Assembly (NCBI GenBank): GCA_964441755.1 | Contig: CAYTVG010000035.1 | Coordinates: 1 to 19,542 of the forward strand | DNA length: 19,542 nt | Reading direction: 5' to 3' | DNA from: JAUMBM01 sp964441755 | GTDB lineage: Bacteria; Bacteroidota; Bacteroidia; Chitinophagales; Saprospiraceae | Shown here: in pieces, positions 1 to 10,027 of the stretch | Numbering within the stretch: position 1 is the first letter of the stretch | Layout of the letters: every line of letters begins with the position of its first letter | The notes under the pieces: generated by a model | What the model saw: only the letters and a program-made list of their open reading frames with translations | The model's database searches: none | Told to the model about the DNA's origin: nothing | Program-made: the position numbers and the translations under genes

Positions 1-3000
1 CGTACGGGTTGGTCGCAAGGAAGCTGAAGTTGCTGATGGTCGCCGTACCCGAACCGAATATACAGTCCGCTGAGCGGGCGATGAAGATCAGCACGTCACC
101 TGCCTGTACATTGATGTTGATCACACCATTGGCAGCGGCGGCACCTGTGTTGACCAGTGTAGCCGCGCCGTTACGCACGATGAAGAAGTCAAAGTTCGGA
201 TCCGTATTGCTCCACGCATAGTTGAAGCTCAGCGCACCTGCTGTCGGTACTGCTATCGAGGCTGACACCTCCTGACCACCCGCACAGAAAGTGCCGTTGG
301 GGCTCACCAGCGTCAGTGTGCCACCTGCAAAGTTGACAGCACCGCCGTTCGTACCGCTCACCACCGTCCAGTTTGAAGGCGCAAACGCAGCCGTGAAGCC
401 CTGGGTTGGGGCAGGCGCCGGCAGGGTGACTGTGTAGTCGAAGCTGCCACAGCCGTCGATCACTGCTCCGTTGGCAGGGTTAGCGTCCGCTACCGTCACT
501 ACAAAAGTCGACGGATCGATACAGCCAAAGTTGCCGCTCAGTGCCATCTCGGGTGTCAGTACCAGATCGCAGTCATCTCCCAGCGTCACATTCAGGTTGC
601 TGAAGCACGCAAGGTTGGTCACAGGACGAGGGCCCTGGGTCACGATGATGCGGAAGTCTTCCTCACGTACGTTGCCGTTCACGTCCGTAGCTGTCAGCAG
701 CACCGTGTAGGTACCCGGCGTCGTGATGACCGCAAGGCGGCTGCCGCCTGCACTCGGTATCAGGGTCGCTCCGCCCACAGACGGGCTGAAGGCTACTGTG
801 AAGCTGGCAACACCACAGTTGTCCGTAGCAGTTGCTTCGAAGTTAACCACTGCACTTGGTGCTTCGCAGGCGTCCAGCGTCACGTGGATATCCTGTGAAG
901 GATACACAATGATGGGCGCCCAGGTGTCTGCCTGTACGTTGACTGTAATTGTTGCGGAGGCTGTGCGTACAGCGCCCTGTGCATCCGTATAGGTCGCCTC
1001 CAGCTGGCAGCCGTTCAGTGCCTGCGTCGGCGTCAGTACAAACTCAAACTGGCCGCCGGCTGCATCTACCGCTACCGGTGTGACCGGCTGACCGCACAGG
1101 CTGAAGCTTGCGCGTGAAGGATCCAGCGGGTTGTCGCAGTCGTCGATGATGGTAATCATCAAGCGCTCCTCTGCTGTGTTGCAGCTCGCTGTTGTGAATG
1201 TCAGGTTTGACGGCATCACAATGTCTGCTGCCTGGTTGGCAGCACCTGTGACTGTCAGCGTAGCTGTCGCCGTCTGGCCGCCATAGCTGATGCTCAGATT
1301 GTGTACACCTGCAATCACCGTGCCCTCTACTTCAAAGTAAACAGCATTCGGTCCTGCAGCCATAGTGCGCACAAAGCCTGTGCCGTTCAGGGTCGGAAGA
1401 CCTGAGCTGCCGCCGTTGAAGACCACACCGCTGATGTTGACCGGCTCACAGTCATCGCTGATCGTAAAGCCGTACACCATACCGGCTGAAGACGTACAGC
1501 CCGCAAGCGTTACTGTCTCTGCTGCCGCCATGATTGTCGGCGGCTGGTTGGTTGATGCCTGCTCCACCGTGATGAGCTGATCGATTAGTGCCACGTTGCC
1601 GTCAGCATCCGTGTAGGTAGCCGACACCAGGTAGCTGCCCGCTGCCGGGAAAGTCACTGCATACTCCCGGTAGTTGCTGCCCGTGAAGTTCACCACGCCC
1701 GTGGCACCGCCGAAGTTCACCACCAGGTTATTCATGTCGATACTCTGATCACAGGCATCGTCAACTTGTACGGTCATCATGCCCGTCGTCGAAGTCGAGC
1801 ATACAGGTATTACATACTGGCTGTTGCCCAGAAGGCTCAGCACAGGATCGATATTGTCTGTAACCGTCACCGTAAAGCTGCGGCTCGTCACATTGCCCGC
1901 AGCATCCTGCAGGCTGATCGTCAGGGTAGTCGTACCCACCGCCAGTTGTGCGTCGATCAGGTACAGACCCACACTGTCGGTGCTTACCGACACCTGTGAA
2001 CCCGGATCAATGCTCGCAGGAACCGTCACTACACTGGCCGTCACCGCATTCTCAGCAACAATAGCGCCATCGCAGCTGTCGAAGCCGTCCGTTACATACA
2101 ACCGCAGCTGGTAGCTGCAGCTGCCCTCAGGAAGCGTGACCGCCGCAAGGCTGTTAATCACGTTACCCAGTTCGTCGCGCACCACAAAAGTTGGTGCAAC
2201 CGCGTCCGTACCGTCGGGCACCACCACATCCAGCTCAATAGGATATTCCGCAGGATCCTGGATACAGTTGCCGCTTGTCTCGGTGATCACAACCGAGTAG
2301 GTACCCGGCGCATAGCCCGTGAAGGTATAAGCACCCGCAGGAACATTGAGGTAGCTCTGCGTGGGCGTATTGCCGTTGTTAGGAGAACCCACCACAATGT
2401 TGTACACACCCGGATCGCAGCTCGTACTGTTGACTACCGTCACCGTGAAAGTACCGTCAGGCACAAAGCCCGGGGAAACCACGGGACAGCTTGGCGCAGT
2501 AGCCGTGTAGCTCGCCGTGGCAGGATAGTCGTAAGTACAGAAGGTTCCCGGCAGACTCACGACCGATACATTCGGGCCATCCCCCGTACCATTGCAGGTT
2601 TCCGTCACCCGGAACTCATAGCAGGTACCCGGAGAAAGACCACTTACAGGGATAGAGACCTCATCATTGACGATGGTCACATTGGGATCCCCTTCACAGA
2701 CAGTGAACACCTGAATTGCCTGACCCGGATTGCCGTTGTAGCCCTGTCCACCGAGTGTGATGGTCCAGCAATGGTCATCCACATCCAGCATACCTGTCAG
2801 CGGATCCGGGCTGAAATTCCAGCTCAGTCGTGCTGTCGTCTGCGCAATTTCGCGTGCGTCCGGGTTGGTTGGAATCAGACAGGCGGAAGTTGACAACACA
2901 TAGACCGTAGCACGTGAACAAGCCGGCGGGTTATCCTGGCTGCACACTTCGTATTCGAAATTGAGTGGTCCGAGATAGCCGGGTTCAATCATAACCGAGT

Positions 3001-6000
3001 AGTTGCCGTCAGCACCAATGGTAAAAGTACCCGCACCCGGAATAGTCTGCGTAGCGGGTGTTGCCACCAGTACCTGACCATACAGATCCTGATCATTCAA
3101 CAGCACATTACCCGTAGCTGTCAGTCCCGAAGGAGAGCTCACATAATCGTCTGCTGCCAGCACCTGATTGGGGCCGCCCAGTGGGTAAACAACCACCTGC
3201 TGGCGGAAGAGTACGCATACAGGCGGCATGCTAAATGTAGGCTGCTGCTGGATACCGCAGATGCGGCAGAACCAGAAGTCGACGCCCGTAAAGCCTGCAT
3301 TGGGTGTATATGTGACATTGCCTGTCACCGGGTCAATGGTGATCGTACCATTGGACGGAGGTGTAACCTCTTCCAGGGTGGACGGATCTGCCTGTACCCC
3401 AAAGACAAACGGGTCATCGTTGACCAGCGAATTGAGGGTAACCGGCTGACCGGCCAAGGTCATACCGAGATCTGTATTGGCCAGCGGCCCGTTGGCGGGC
3501 GATGAAGGATCGACGACCGTGATTGTAAGTACCGAGGAAGTACAAATGAAATCCAGGCCGGAAGTCAGCACATTAACCTCAGCAGGCGAGCAGACTTCAA
3601 CCTCGTAGATGAAGATACCCGCGGCTGTTGAGGAAAAAAGATAGGTTCCGTCGGGGTTTAGCGACAGCACACCCCCGGCAGGATTGCCGGGATCGGCCGT
3701 TGCCGGGCCATATACGGTTCCTTCAGACGAATCATCGTTGGTGCTCAGATCACCACTCACATCGTAGCCCAGCAGGGTTGCATTGATATCCGGATTGGGA
3801 TTGGCGATGATGTTGATGACAGCGAGCGCCGTAGCGCAGTTGGCCGGATTGAGTACTTCGCAGATTTCATAGACGAAGGGGTATGCCCCCGGCATGATAT
3901 CGGGATCAAAAGTCACCTCCCCGTTGCTGAGGTCCACGTTGATACCATCGGGCAGACCTGCCGGCATCGACAGTGTGATCTCAGCAGGAATCACCTGAAC
4001 ACCATTCAGCAGGTCATTGTCCAGTAGGTTTACTACTACAATGCCTCTGGTAACGATAAGAGCAGCGGCTTCGTCGGCTGTTGCCACAATGGGTGCAGCT
4101 GTAACGATGACTGTCACCGTTTCTGAGGTACAATTGAGTGGGTTATCGATTTCACATAGCTGGTAAGTAATCGTATAAGTTCCTTCAGGTGTGAAAGCCG
4201 GTAGGTCGACAGTCCCGTCAGCGTTGAGAGTGGGGACATTGGCTCCACTTCTTACAGGCATAGCCGGGACAACAACTGTAATGACTACCAGAGAAGTAGT
4301 CGCTGCCTGGCTATTGAGAGTGGCTACATCGAGTACGTTGCCCACTGCGACAGCACCATCATAGCCATTCAAAGGACCAAACGTCTGCGGAGCTGCAATG
4401 AGCGGTGCTGCATAAGGATCTGTGTCTGCCGCGAGTTCAGCACCGTTGGTCTGCCCGTCATTGTCACAGTCAGCGGCTGCCCATATAGCATTGAGGGCAA
4501 CATAACTATTATACTGTGCATACTGTCGGGGATCACAGGGGTCCAGCGGATCGGTGCTGGTGTTGACTTCTGTTGTGTCATCGAAGCCGTCACCATCCGT
4601 ATCTGTATTATAAGGATCTGTTCCTGCTGCCAATTCTGCACTATTGATAAGCCCGTCGGCATCGCAGTCGGCAGCAGCCCAAATGGGATTACCGGCATCA
4701 AAGCCTGTATAACCGGCTAACTGCGCCGGTGAACAGGGATCGAGTACATTACTGCCATCGCCTTCCGCTGCATCATCGTTATCTGCCAGGCCATCACCAT
4801 CTGTATCAGTCTTGTAGGGATCAGAACCTAGTGTATCCTCTTCTGCATTGGTGAGACCATCGGCATCGCAGTCGGCAGCAGCCCACACAGCATTCATGGC
4901 TACATAGCCCGTATAGCCGGCTGCCTGTACAGGACTGCAGGGATCGTAAGGATCTGTGCCGTTGGTATCTTCATCGCCGTTGGTAAGCCCGTCGCCGTCG
5001 CAGTCTTCCGCTGCCCAGACTGTACTCGCAGCGTCGTAGCCTGTGTAGCCGATGGCCTGTACAGGGCTGCAGGCATCATAAGGATCGGAATCATTGGCAT
5101 CTTCATCGCCATTGCTCACACCATCGCCGTCGCAGTCGGCGTTTGCCCAGATGGGATTGGTCGGATCATAGGAAGGAACTACCAAACTGTTGCGAACAAT
5201 ACCACCACTGCCACCACCATAAGGATCGCAGGGATCCAGCGCGGCCGGATCCTGATCGTCAGGGCTGCCGTCGCCGTCTGTATCGCTGTTGTATGGATCT
5301 GTACCTGCCGTAAGTTCTTCGCTGTTCAGCAGGCCGTCGTCATCACAGTCGGCTGCCAGCCAGATGGCATTGGTGGATACATAGCCTGTGTACAAACTGC
5401 TCTGTGCAGGATCGCAAGGATTCAGCGGATTCGTATTGTTTTGGTCTTCGGTGCCGTCAGTGACACCATCGCCGTCTGTATCGTCGTTGTAAGGATCTGT
5501 ACCATCGGTATCTTCACTGCCGTTGGTGATACCATCGCTGTCGCAGTCGGCAGCAGCCCACACAGCATTCATGGCTACGTAGCCCGTGTAGCCGGCTGCC
5601 TGTACAGGACTGCAGGGATCGTAAGGATCTGTGCCGTTGGTATNNNNNNNNNNNNNNNNNNNNNNNNNNNNNNNNNNNNNNNNNNNNNNNNNNNNNNNNN
5701 NNNNNNNNNNNNNNNNNNNNNNNNNNNNNNNNNNNNNNNNNNNGCGCGGCCGGATCCTGATCGTCAGGGCTGCCGTCGCCGTCTGTATCGCTGTTGTAAG
5801 GATCTGTACCTGCCGTAAGTTCTTCACTGTTCAGCAGGCCGTCGCTGTCGCAGTCGGCTGCCAGCCAGGTTGTATTGGAAGCTACATAACCCGTATAACC
5901 AGCCGCCTGCACAGGATCGCAAGCATCCAGCGGATCCGAGCTGTTCTGGTCTTCGGCGCCGTCGTCTATACCATCGCCGTCAGTATCAGCCAGCAGCGGA

Positions 6001-7826
6001 TCGGTACCCAGTTGGGTTTCCGTTCCGTTGTCCAAGCCATCATTATCGCAATCCAGCGTAATAACCAGCTCATCATCAACAGCCGAGCAATTCCCTGCCG
6101 GATCATCCGTTGTGAGAGTGAGTGTAATGACACCGGCCGCAACGTCAGCAGCACTAGGTGTATACGTAGTGACCAATGCATTGGCATCAGCAAAAGTACC
6201 TGTACCATCAGTTGTCCACGAAGCACTGCTGGCAGAACCCCCGATGGTGGCAGACAAAGAAACTGTCAACATAGCCGTACAGCTAGTAATCTGCTGGTCG
6301 ATACCAGCATTGACAGTAGCTGCCTCGCTAATAGTAATAACCACCTCATCGGTCACCGCCACACAAGGGCCTGCAGGATCATTGGTTGTCAGCGTGAGGG
6401 TTACTGTAGCAGCCGCAATATCCGCTGCACTTGGCGTGTAGATAGCCGTTAGAGACGAAGCATCGCTAAAAGTACCACTGCCACTTGTTGTCCAACTACC
6501 CGTAGTAGCACCACCACCAACAATGCCCGCCAAAGTTGCCGTACCATCCGCACAAATAATTTGATCGGCACCCGCATTGGCCGTAGCTGCCACATCAGTA
6601 GTCACATTTGTCGAGCCAGAAGTAAGTGTGCAACTGTTAGCCGCGACCGCAGCAATCACATAATAGCCATTGCCCGCCGACAGGCCGGACCATGTCAATG
6701 CTGAACCTGTACCCGCCTGAGGCGCCTGTACAGCAACATTGGCAGCATCATACAACTGATAGCTGGCACCCGTTGTCGACGAAGAGGACGTAATGATTCC
6801 GTCGCCACCGGGCACAGCACAAATGGTATTGCCCGTGAGTGTAATAACAGGTGTGCAAAGAAAACCAAACGTAAAAGCGGTATACTCATCAGGAATCAGC
6901 CGTGAAGAACTCACACTACCCGTCCCCCCGAGCGTACCCGTAGTAGCCGTATTGCCGAGAATCACCCACTTGCTGCCATCCCAGCCAGCCACAAAAAGGA
7001 GAGACAAATCAGTCACCTCTGCTGCAAGGCCGCTGGCTGCATCAAAATGCAAGGTTATAATTGTTGAATCACTCCCATTGACATCCCAGTATTCTGTTGT
7101 TGACACGCCTTTGATACCGGTGTCCAGTGTGCTTGTAGTAAAAGGAGCCCCTGTAGGCAGGCTGGCACTGGAAGGATTGCCGGCAAAGTAAGCAGCGCTA
7201 AACTCAGCATCACAATTGCCTACAATTCCGACGGAACGCAGCTTAGTACCATCGCCAACAGGTAGCGTAAATACACTATTGCCCGACCAGGCGGCATACC
7301 CATTGACATGCGCTGTAGCTGACGCTCCTGTGAAGGTAGCGCCATCCAGCCAATGAAGCCTGCGCGCCGGCAAGCTTTTATCGGTTGTAACCAAACCGCT
7401 GGTCCAGCCAAACGCGCCCACGATCTGCCATTCATTTTGCAGATCAATATTTCGATCCAGACTTACGGAATACATTCTAATCGGATTACTCCCCTGCAGG
7501 CTTGTCTGCACCTGATCAGCATTGAAGACGTTCAGTCCTGCCATACCCCCACTTTGCGTACACGGAGAAGTATAGTCAGCCGCACAGGGAGAAGAGCCCA
7601 GCTCGGAAAAACCACCATTATTAGTTAAGCTGGTGACTCCTTTATAATGGATTGTACCCTTGTTGATCAATGTTCCCCCACTTTCAACTTTGAATGTAGC
7701 CTCTCCTACAGAAACTACACTGTTGACCCATGTACACTCTTTGATCAGCACCTGAGCCTGCAGCCCAGTCCCCCATAAAAGCAGCAATAACCATAGGTTA
7801 AAAGTAAGTCGTCCGATTTTTTTCAT
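1..7826 (-). CDS. Giant modular secreted adhesin-like protein, 3' end outside window, interrupted by an assembly gap
   Basis: One reading frame is open from 7826 to the left edge once the gap is allowed for; I checked the frame at positions near 5641, 4378, 3988, 3241, 2458, 1180 and 4. The start is the ATG at 7826 (MKKIGRLTF), with AAAGAAAG just upstream; an in-frame TTG at 7856 is less likely. Residues 1-25 are a signal peptide ending in GLQAQ. Then come an N-terminal beta-rich region (about 25-330), two tandem PKD/Ig-like repeats each opening with NAG(A/I)DQ (about 415-590), a TSP3-type calcium-binding array (about 590-1135), Ig/cadherin-like modules, a fibronectin III-like module (near 2600-2880), and a long series of HYR/Ig-like modules. 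The visible end has a domain finishing with GTATISNFSF. This architecture is typical of Bacteroidota surface proteins exported by the type IX system; a C-terminal sorting domain would lie outside the window, so T9SS export and adhesion are inferred. Confidence 0.88.
4420..6062 (-). repeat. TSP3-like calcium-binding repeat array within the adhesin
   Basis: Nine visible modules carry a D-C-D-x-D-G-x-x-N/D loop, beginning near 6056, 5862, 5555, 5358, 5135, 5010, 4877, 4676 and 4478; more are presumably missing in the gap. The typical unit reads DCDxDGLxNxEE, then GTDPYxxDTDGDG, then a linker of the form CxPxQxAGYTGYxAxNxxW leading into the next AADCD. The regularly spaced acidic loops match thrombospondin type 3 calcium-binding repeats. 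The linker with a conserved Cys and GYTGY appears specific to this protein or lineage. Some copies are nearly identical in DNA (4871-4968 against 5546-5643; 5239 onward against 5744 onward), pointing to recent internal duplication. Confidence 0.85.
5644..5743. other. Assembly gap (100 N placeholder)
   Basis: Exactly 100 N, the usual filler for a gap of unknown size. The adhesin frame right of the gap does not match the frame on the left at 100 bases. If the gene is intact, the true gap length must be a multiple of 3. Both gap edges lie in near-identical repeats, which explains the assembly break. Confidence 0.97.
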
Positions 7827-8278
7827 GATACTTTCTTTAAAAATCCAGTGCGGCAAGTCCGTATACTATTAAAAACATAAAATGATCGTCAAAGAAGCTT
7901 GTCTTCGGGTATGGTTAAGAAACCATGAGATATCAGGTGACGACATCTTTTTACCCGGCATGATGAGCCGCGAGCAAACAGCTGCAGGCACACCAGCAAA
8001 CCTCTCCAAGATTGCTTCACAAAGAAAAAGAGGGCTGTCATCATGCTGATTGCCCAATACAGAATATTATCTTTGAAAAGGCGAATTATTATTAAAAAGA
8101 GAATTCTGGGCTATGAAAAAGCGAAAAACCTTGTAAAACCAAGGTTTATGTATCGCTTCTGCCAAATTTCAAGATGCGCAGGAATCCGGAGGAGGGAAAG
8201 CTTATCTTCAGCGCTCGATAAGACTTTTTACAAGCAGGTGCAACGGTTGCGCCCGGCGGGTCGGGGGAAGTTGAAGTT

Positions 8279-8307
8279 GTGCTTAGGCAGCCGGGCTGCC
8301 TAAGCAC
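8279..8307 (-). terminator. Perfect 14-bp inverted repeat downstream of the thioredoxin-like gene
   Basis: GTGCTTAGGCAGCC, one central G, then its exact reverse complement. It starts 48 bases after the stop codon at 8356-8358. There is no T tract on either side, so it may be an mRNA 3'-end stabiliser or a palindromic element rather than a classic intrinsic terminator. Confidence 0.45.
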
Positions 8308-8325
8308 AGCAGAAAGAAGTTGTCT

Positions 8326-8346
8326 GAGGCGGGTTTACCCGGCCTC
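8326..8346 (-). terminator. Short hairpin immediately after the thioredoxin-like gene
   Basis: Arms GAGGC+GGGT and ACCC+GCCTC with one bulged G and a tiny loop, ten bases past the stop codon. On the minus strand it is followed by the pyrimidine-rich CTTCTTTCT. It may act with the larger palindrome at 8279-8307. Termination is inferred. Confidence 0.3.
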
Positions 8347-8355
8347 CTATGGAGC

Positions 8356-9717
8356 TTATTGCAATGACTCGAGAACGGATGAGATACTGGCAGTACGAAG
8401 AAGCACCTGGCCGGTAGCATCCAACAAAAAGAGCGTTGGTGTCCCTACTACACCATACTGCTTGAAGTTGGGACCTGAAATACCCTGCTCGTCACAAAAT
8501 TTAGCCGACCAGGGGTGCTGGCGCGCGGTATTTTCGAAAGTCTGCAGATCTGTATCAGCAGAAAAGCTTATCACACGAACCTGTTTTTGCTGTAAGAACG
8601 GATAGCTGCCGAGCAATTGCTCCAGCATACTTTCGCAGGGGCCGCAGCCGCTTTGGTAAAAAACCAGCAGCACTTTTTCGCCACCGGCCAGCTCCTGAAC
8701 GCCCTTGACGGTGGTGCTGTGCGAATGCCCTGCGGCAGTAGTCTCGTGCGCTGTCAACTGCAAAGCCGGCGCCTGCTCCCCTGCCTGCAGCGCCACATAC
8801 TGCGAAAGCATACCGGACGTATTCAACAACTTACCACTGCTCCGGATTTCGGGTCCTAAAATGGTGAGCAGGCTGTCTTTGCCTTCTTTCACCAGGTAGC
8901 GCGCCATATACTCGCAAAATGAGGTATACACCTCCTCATTGGGCATCCTGGCGAGGATATTGCGGGCACTCGACAGGAAGACGGCATCAGCCCGAATGGA
9001 CAGCAGGTGCATCTGCACCCAGTTGTAGATGACGCCACTCCAGTGATTGCTCGTATACAGCGCTGCCCAGGACATGCGTCGGCGCATGAAGTCATCGACC
9101 TCTGAAGCCCGCTCCGGCTCGCTCATTTGCAGTTTGCCGCCAATACCCCGCGTGAGATCGACGATTTCGCGGAAGCGGGCGGCATACAGGGGCGAAGCAG
9201 CGAGGCGGGCCCGAAAAGCCGCCCAGGCTTTTTCGAGCTGAATTTTTTCATCCTGCGCGGCAGCGTAGAGCGGATTGCCGGGAGCGTAGGCACGCTCGAG
9301 CATCTGTATGGCCTCATACTGCATCAGCAAGCGCTCCTGCTCCTGGTGATTGTTGCGCAGGAAATCATTTTCCGGCGAGCCTTTATAGATAATATTACTG
9401 TCGTCCGGCGTGGCTGATAAGCACTCTACAGAAAACTGCTCGCCATTAAGAACCATATCAATACCACCCCCCTCGCGCAACATCCAGCGGCCCATGCCGC
9501 TGTACTGCCTGTATTTTTCCGGCAGGCGCAACTGCACCCGCCCGTCGGGCGGTATCAGACCACTCAGCACCGTATCCTGCTGTTGTCCCCGCAACAGGAT
9601 CAAATCCCAGTGGTTGCCCGCAAAATGCGGGAAATGTAAGTCTATTTGTTGCGCCAGACTGCACTGCGCAATCAGCAGCAAGAAAAACACCCATCCTTTT
9701 TTATCCCAAAATTTCAT
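8356..9717 (-). CDS. Exported thioredoxin-fold protein (TlpA/ResA-like, long N-terminal region)
   Basis: A 453-residue protein starting at ATG 9717 with a lysine-rich n-region, a hydrophobic core and a probable signal peptidase site after SLA (residue 22). The C-terminal third is a thioredoxin-like domain: the C-G-P-C redox motif is at 358-361 and the cis-proline sits in VGTPTLF (Pro427). Residues 23-310 resemble the DUF4369-type beta domain plus helical linker that precedes thioredoxin domains in many Bacteroidota proteins. The family acts in periplasmic thiol-disulfide exchange, for example in cytochrome c maturation or disulfide repair; the substrate cannot be told from sequence. It is probably a single-gene unit, with 310 bases upstream and hairpins downstream. 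Confidence 0.9.
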   Translation of the reverse strand: MKFWDKKGWVFFLLLIAQCSLAQQIDLHFPHFAGNHWDLILLRGQQQDTVLSGLIPPDGRVQLRLPEKYRQYSGMGRWMLREGGGIDMVLNGEQFSVECLSATPDDSNIIYKGSPENDFLRNNHQEQERLLMQYEAIQMLERAYAPGNPLYAAAQDEKIQLEKAWAAFRARLAASPLYAARFREIVDLTRGIGGKLQMSEPERASEVDDFMRRRMSWAALYTSNHWSGVIYNWVQMHLLSIRADAVFLSSARNILARMPNEEVYTSFCEYMARYLVKEGKDSLLTILGPEIRSSGKLLNTSGMLSQYVALQAGEQAPALQLTAHETTAAGHSHSTTVKGVQELAGGEKVLLVFYQSGCGPCESMLEQLLGSYPFLQQKQVRVISFSADTDLQTFENTARQHPWSAKFCDEQGISGPNFKQYGVVGTPTLFLLDATGQVLLRTASISSVLESLQ

Positions 9718-10027
9718 TCATTATTATTTTAAAATGAAAAAAATTCGCAAATCTTCTTTTACGCGCAGATATGAATCACGGCAAAAAACCGATTCTAAAC
9801 TATATACAAAGAACTGCAGACATGGCCTATTTCCGCTTATTCAAACGGAAATATGTACTTCTCAAAAAGCGAAAAATGCTTACAAAGCACAGGCTGAGTA
9901 CGTAAAATAAGCGCTGCTGCCGGCTTACAAAATTAAATACGCAGTCTGCTCTAAGCAAGTTACCATTCGGGATTCATGTTACAATTTTGGTCAATATCAC
10001 AGACTTTAGCCATTACAAGCTGTCACC
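9718..10027. other. Intergenic region between the thioredoxin-like gene and the YeiH-like gene
   Basis: AT-rich, with no convincing gene; the plus-strand open frame that crosses it is mostly antisense to the thioredoxin-like gene. It holds a candidate promoter (9928-9959) and an inverted repeat at 9828-9853, arms TATTTCCG and CGGAAATA with a 10-base loop. That repeat could be a weak terminator for the upstream unit or a regulator site. Confidence 0.5.
9928..9959 (-). promoter_or_regulatory. Candidate Bacteroidota-type promoter for the thioredoxin-like gene
   Basis: On the minus strand, TAATTTTG (9935-9928) matches the Bacteroidota -7 box TAnnTTTG. CTTG lies 20 bases upstream (9959-9956), near the TTTG -33 box at the usual 19-21 spacing. 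It would leave a leader of about 200 bases. Single short matches like this can occur by chance. Confidence 0.3.

Larger units (their letters stand above)
7827..8355. other. Intergenic region upstream of the adhesin
   Basis: No convincing gene in 529 bases. Short open frames on both strands lack recognisable motifs. I found no TAnnTTTG box for the adhesin. The only structures seen are two hairpins near the right end (8279-8307 and 8326-8346), just past the stop codon of the thioredoxin-like gene. Confidence 0.6.

Noticed and set aside
5514..5643. Continuation of the adhesin through the gap in the frame set by 100 N, ending at 5514
   Set aside because: The gap length is a filler. Left of the gap, the frame that preserves the calcium-binding motifs is a different one and stays open to the window edge.
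5441..6452. Long plus-strand open frames opposite the TSP3 and PKD-like region
   Set aside because: Repetitive antisense frames created by the biased codons of the adhesin; no domain motifs.
7869..8303. Small genes in the adhesin upstream region (62 and 86 codons)
   Set aside because: No conserved motifs and one crosses the strong palindrome at 8279.
9410..9910. 166-codon plus-strand frame
   Set aside because: Largely antisense to the well-supported thioredoxin-like gene and without recognisable motifs.
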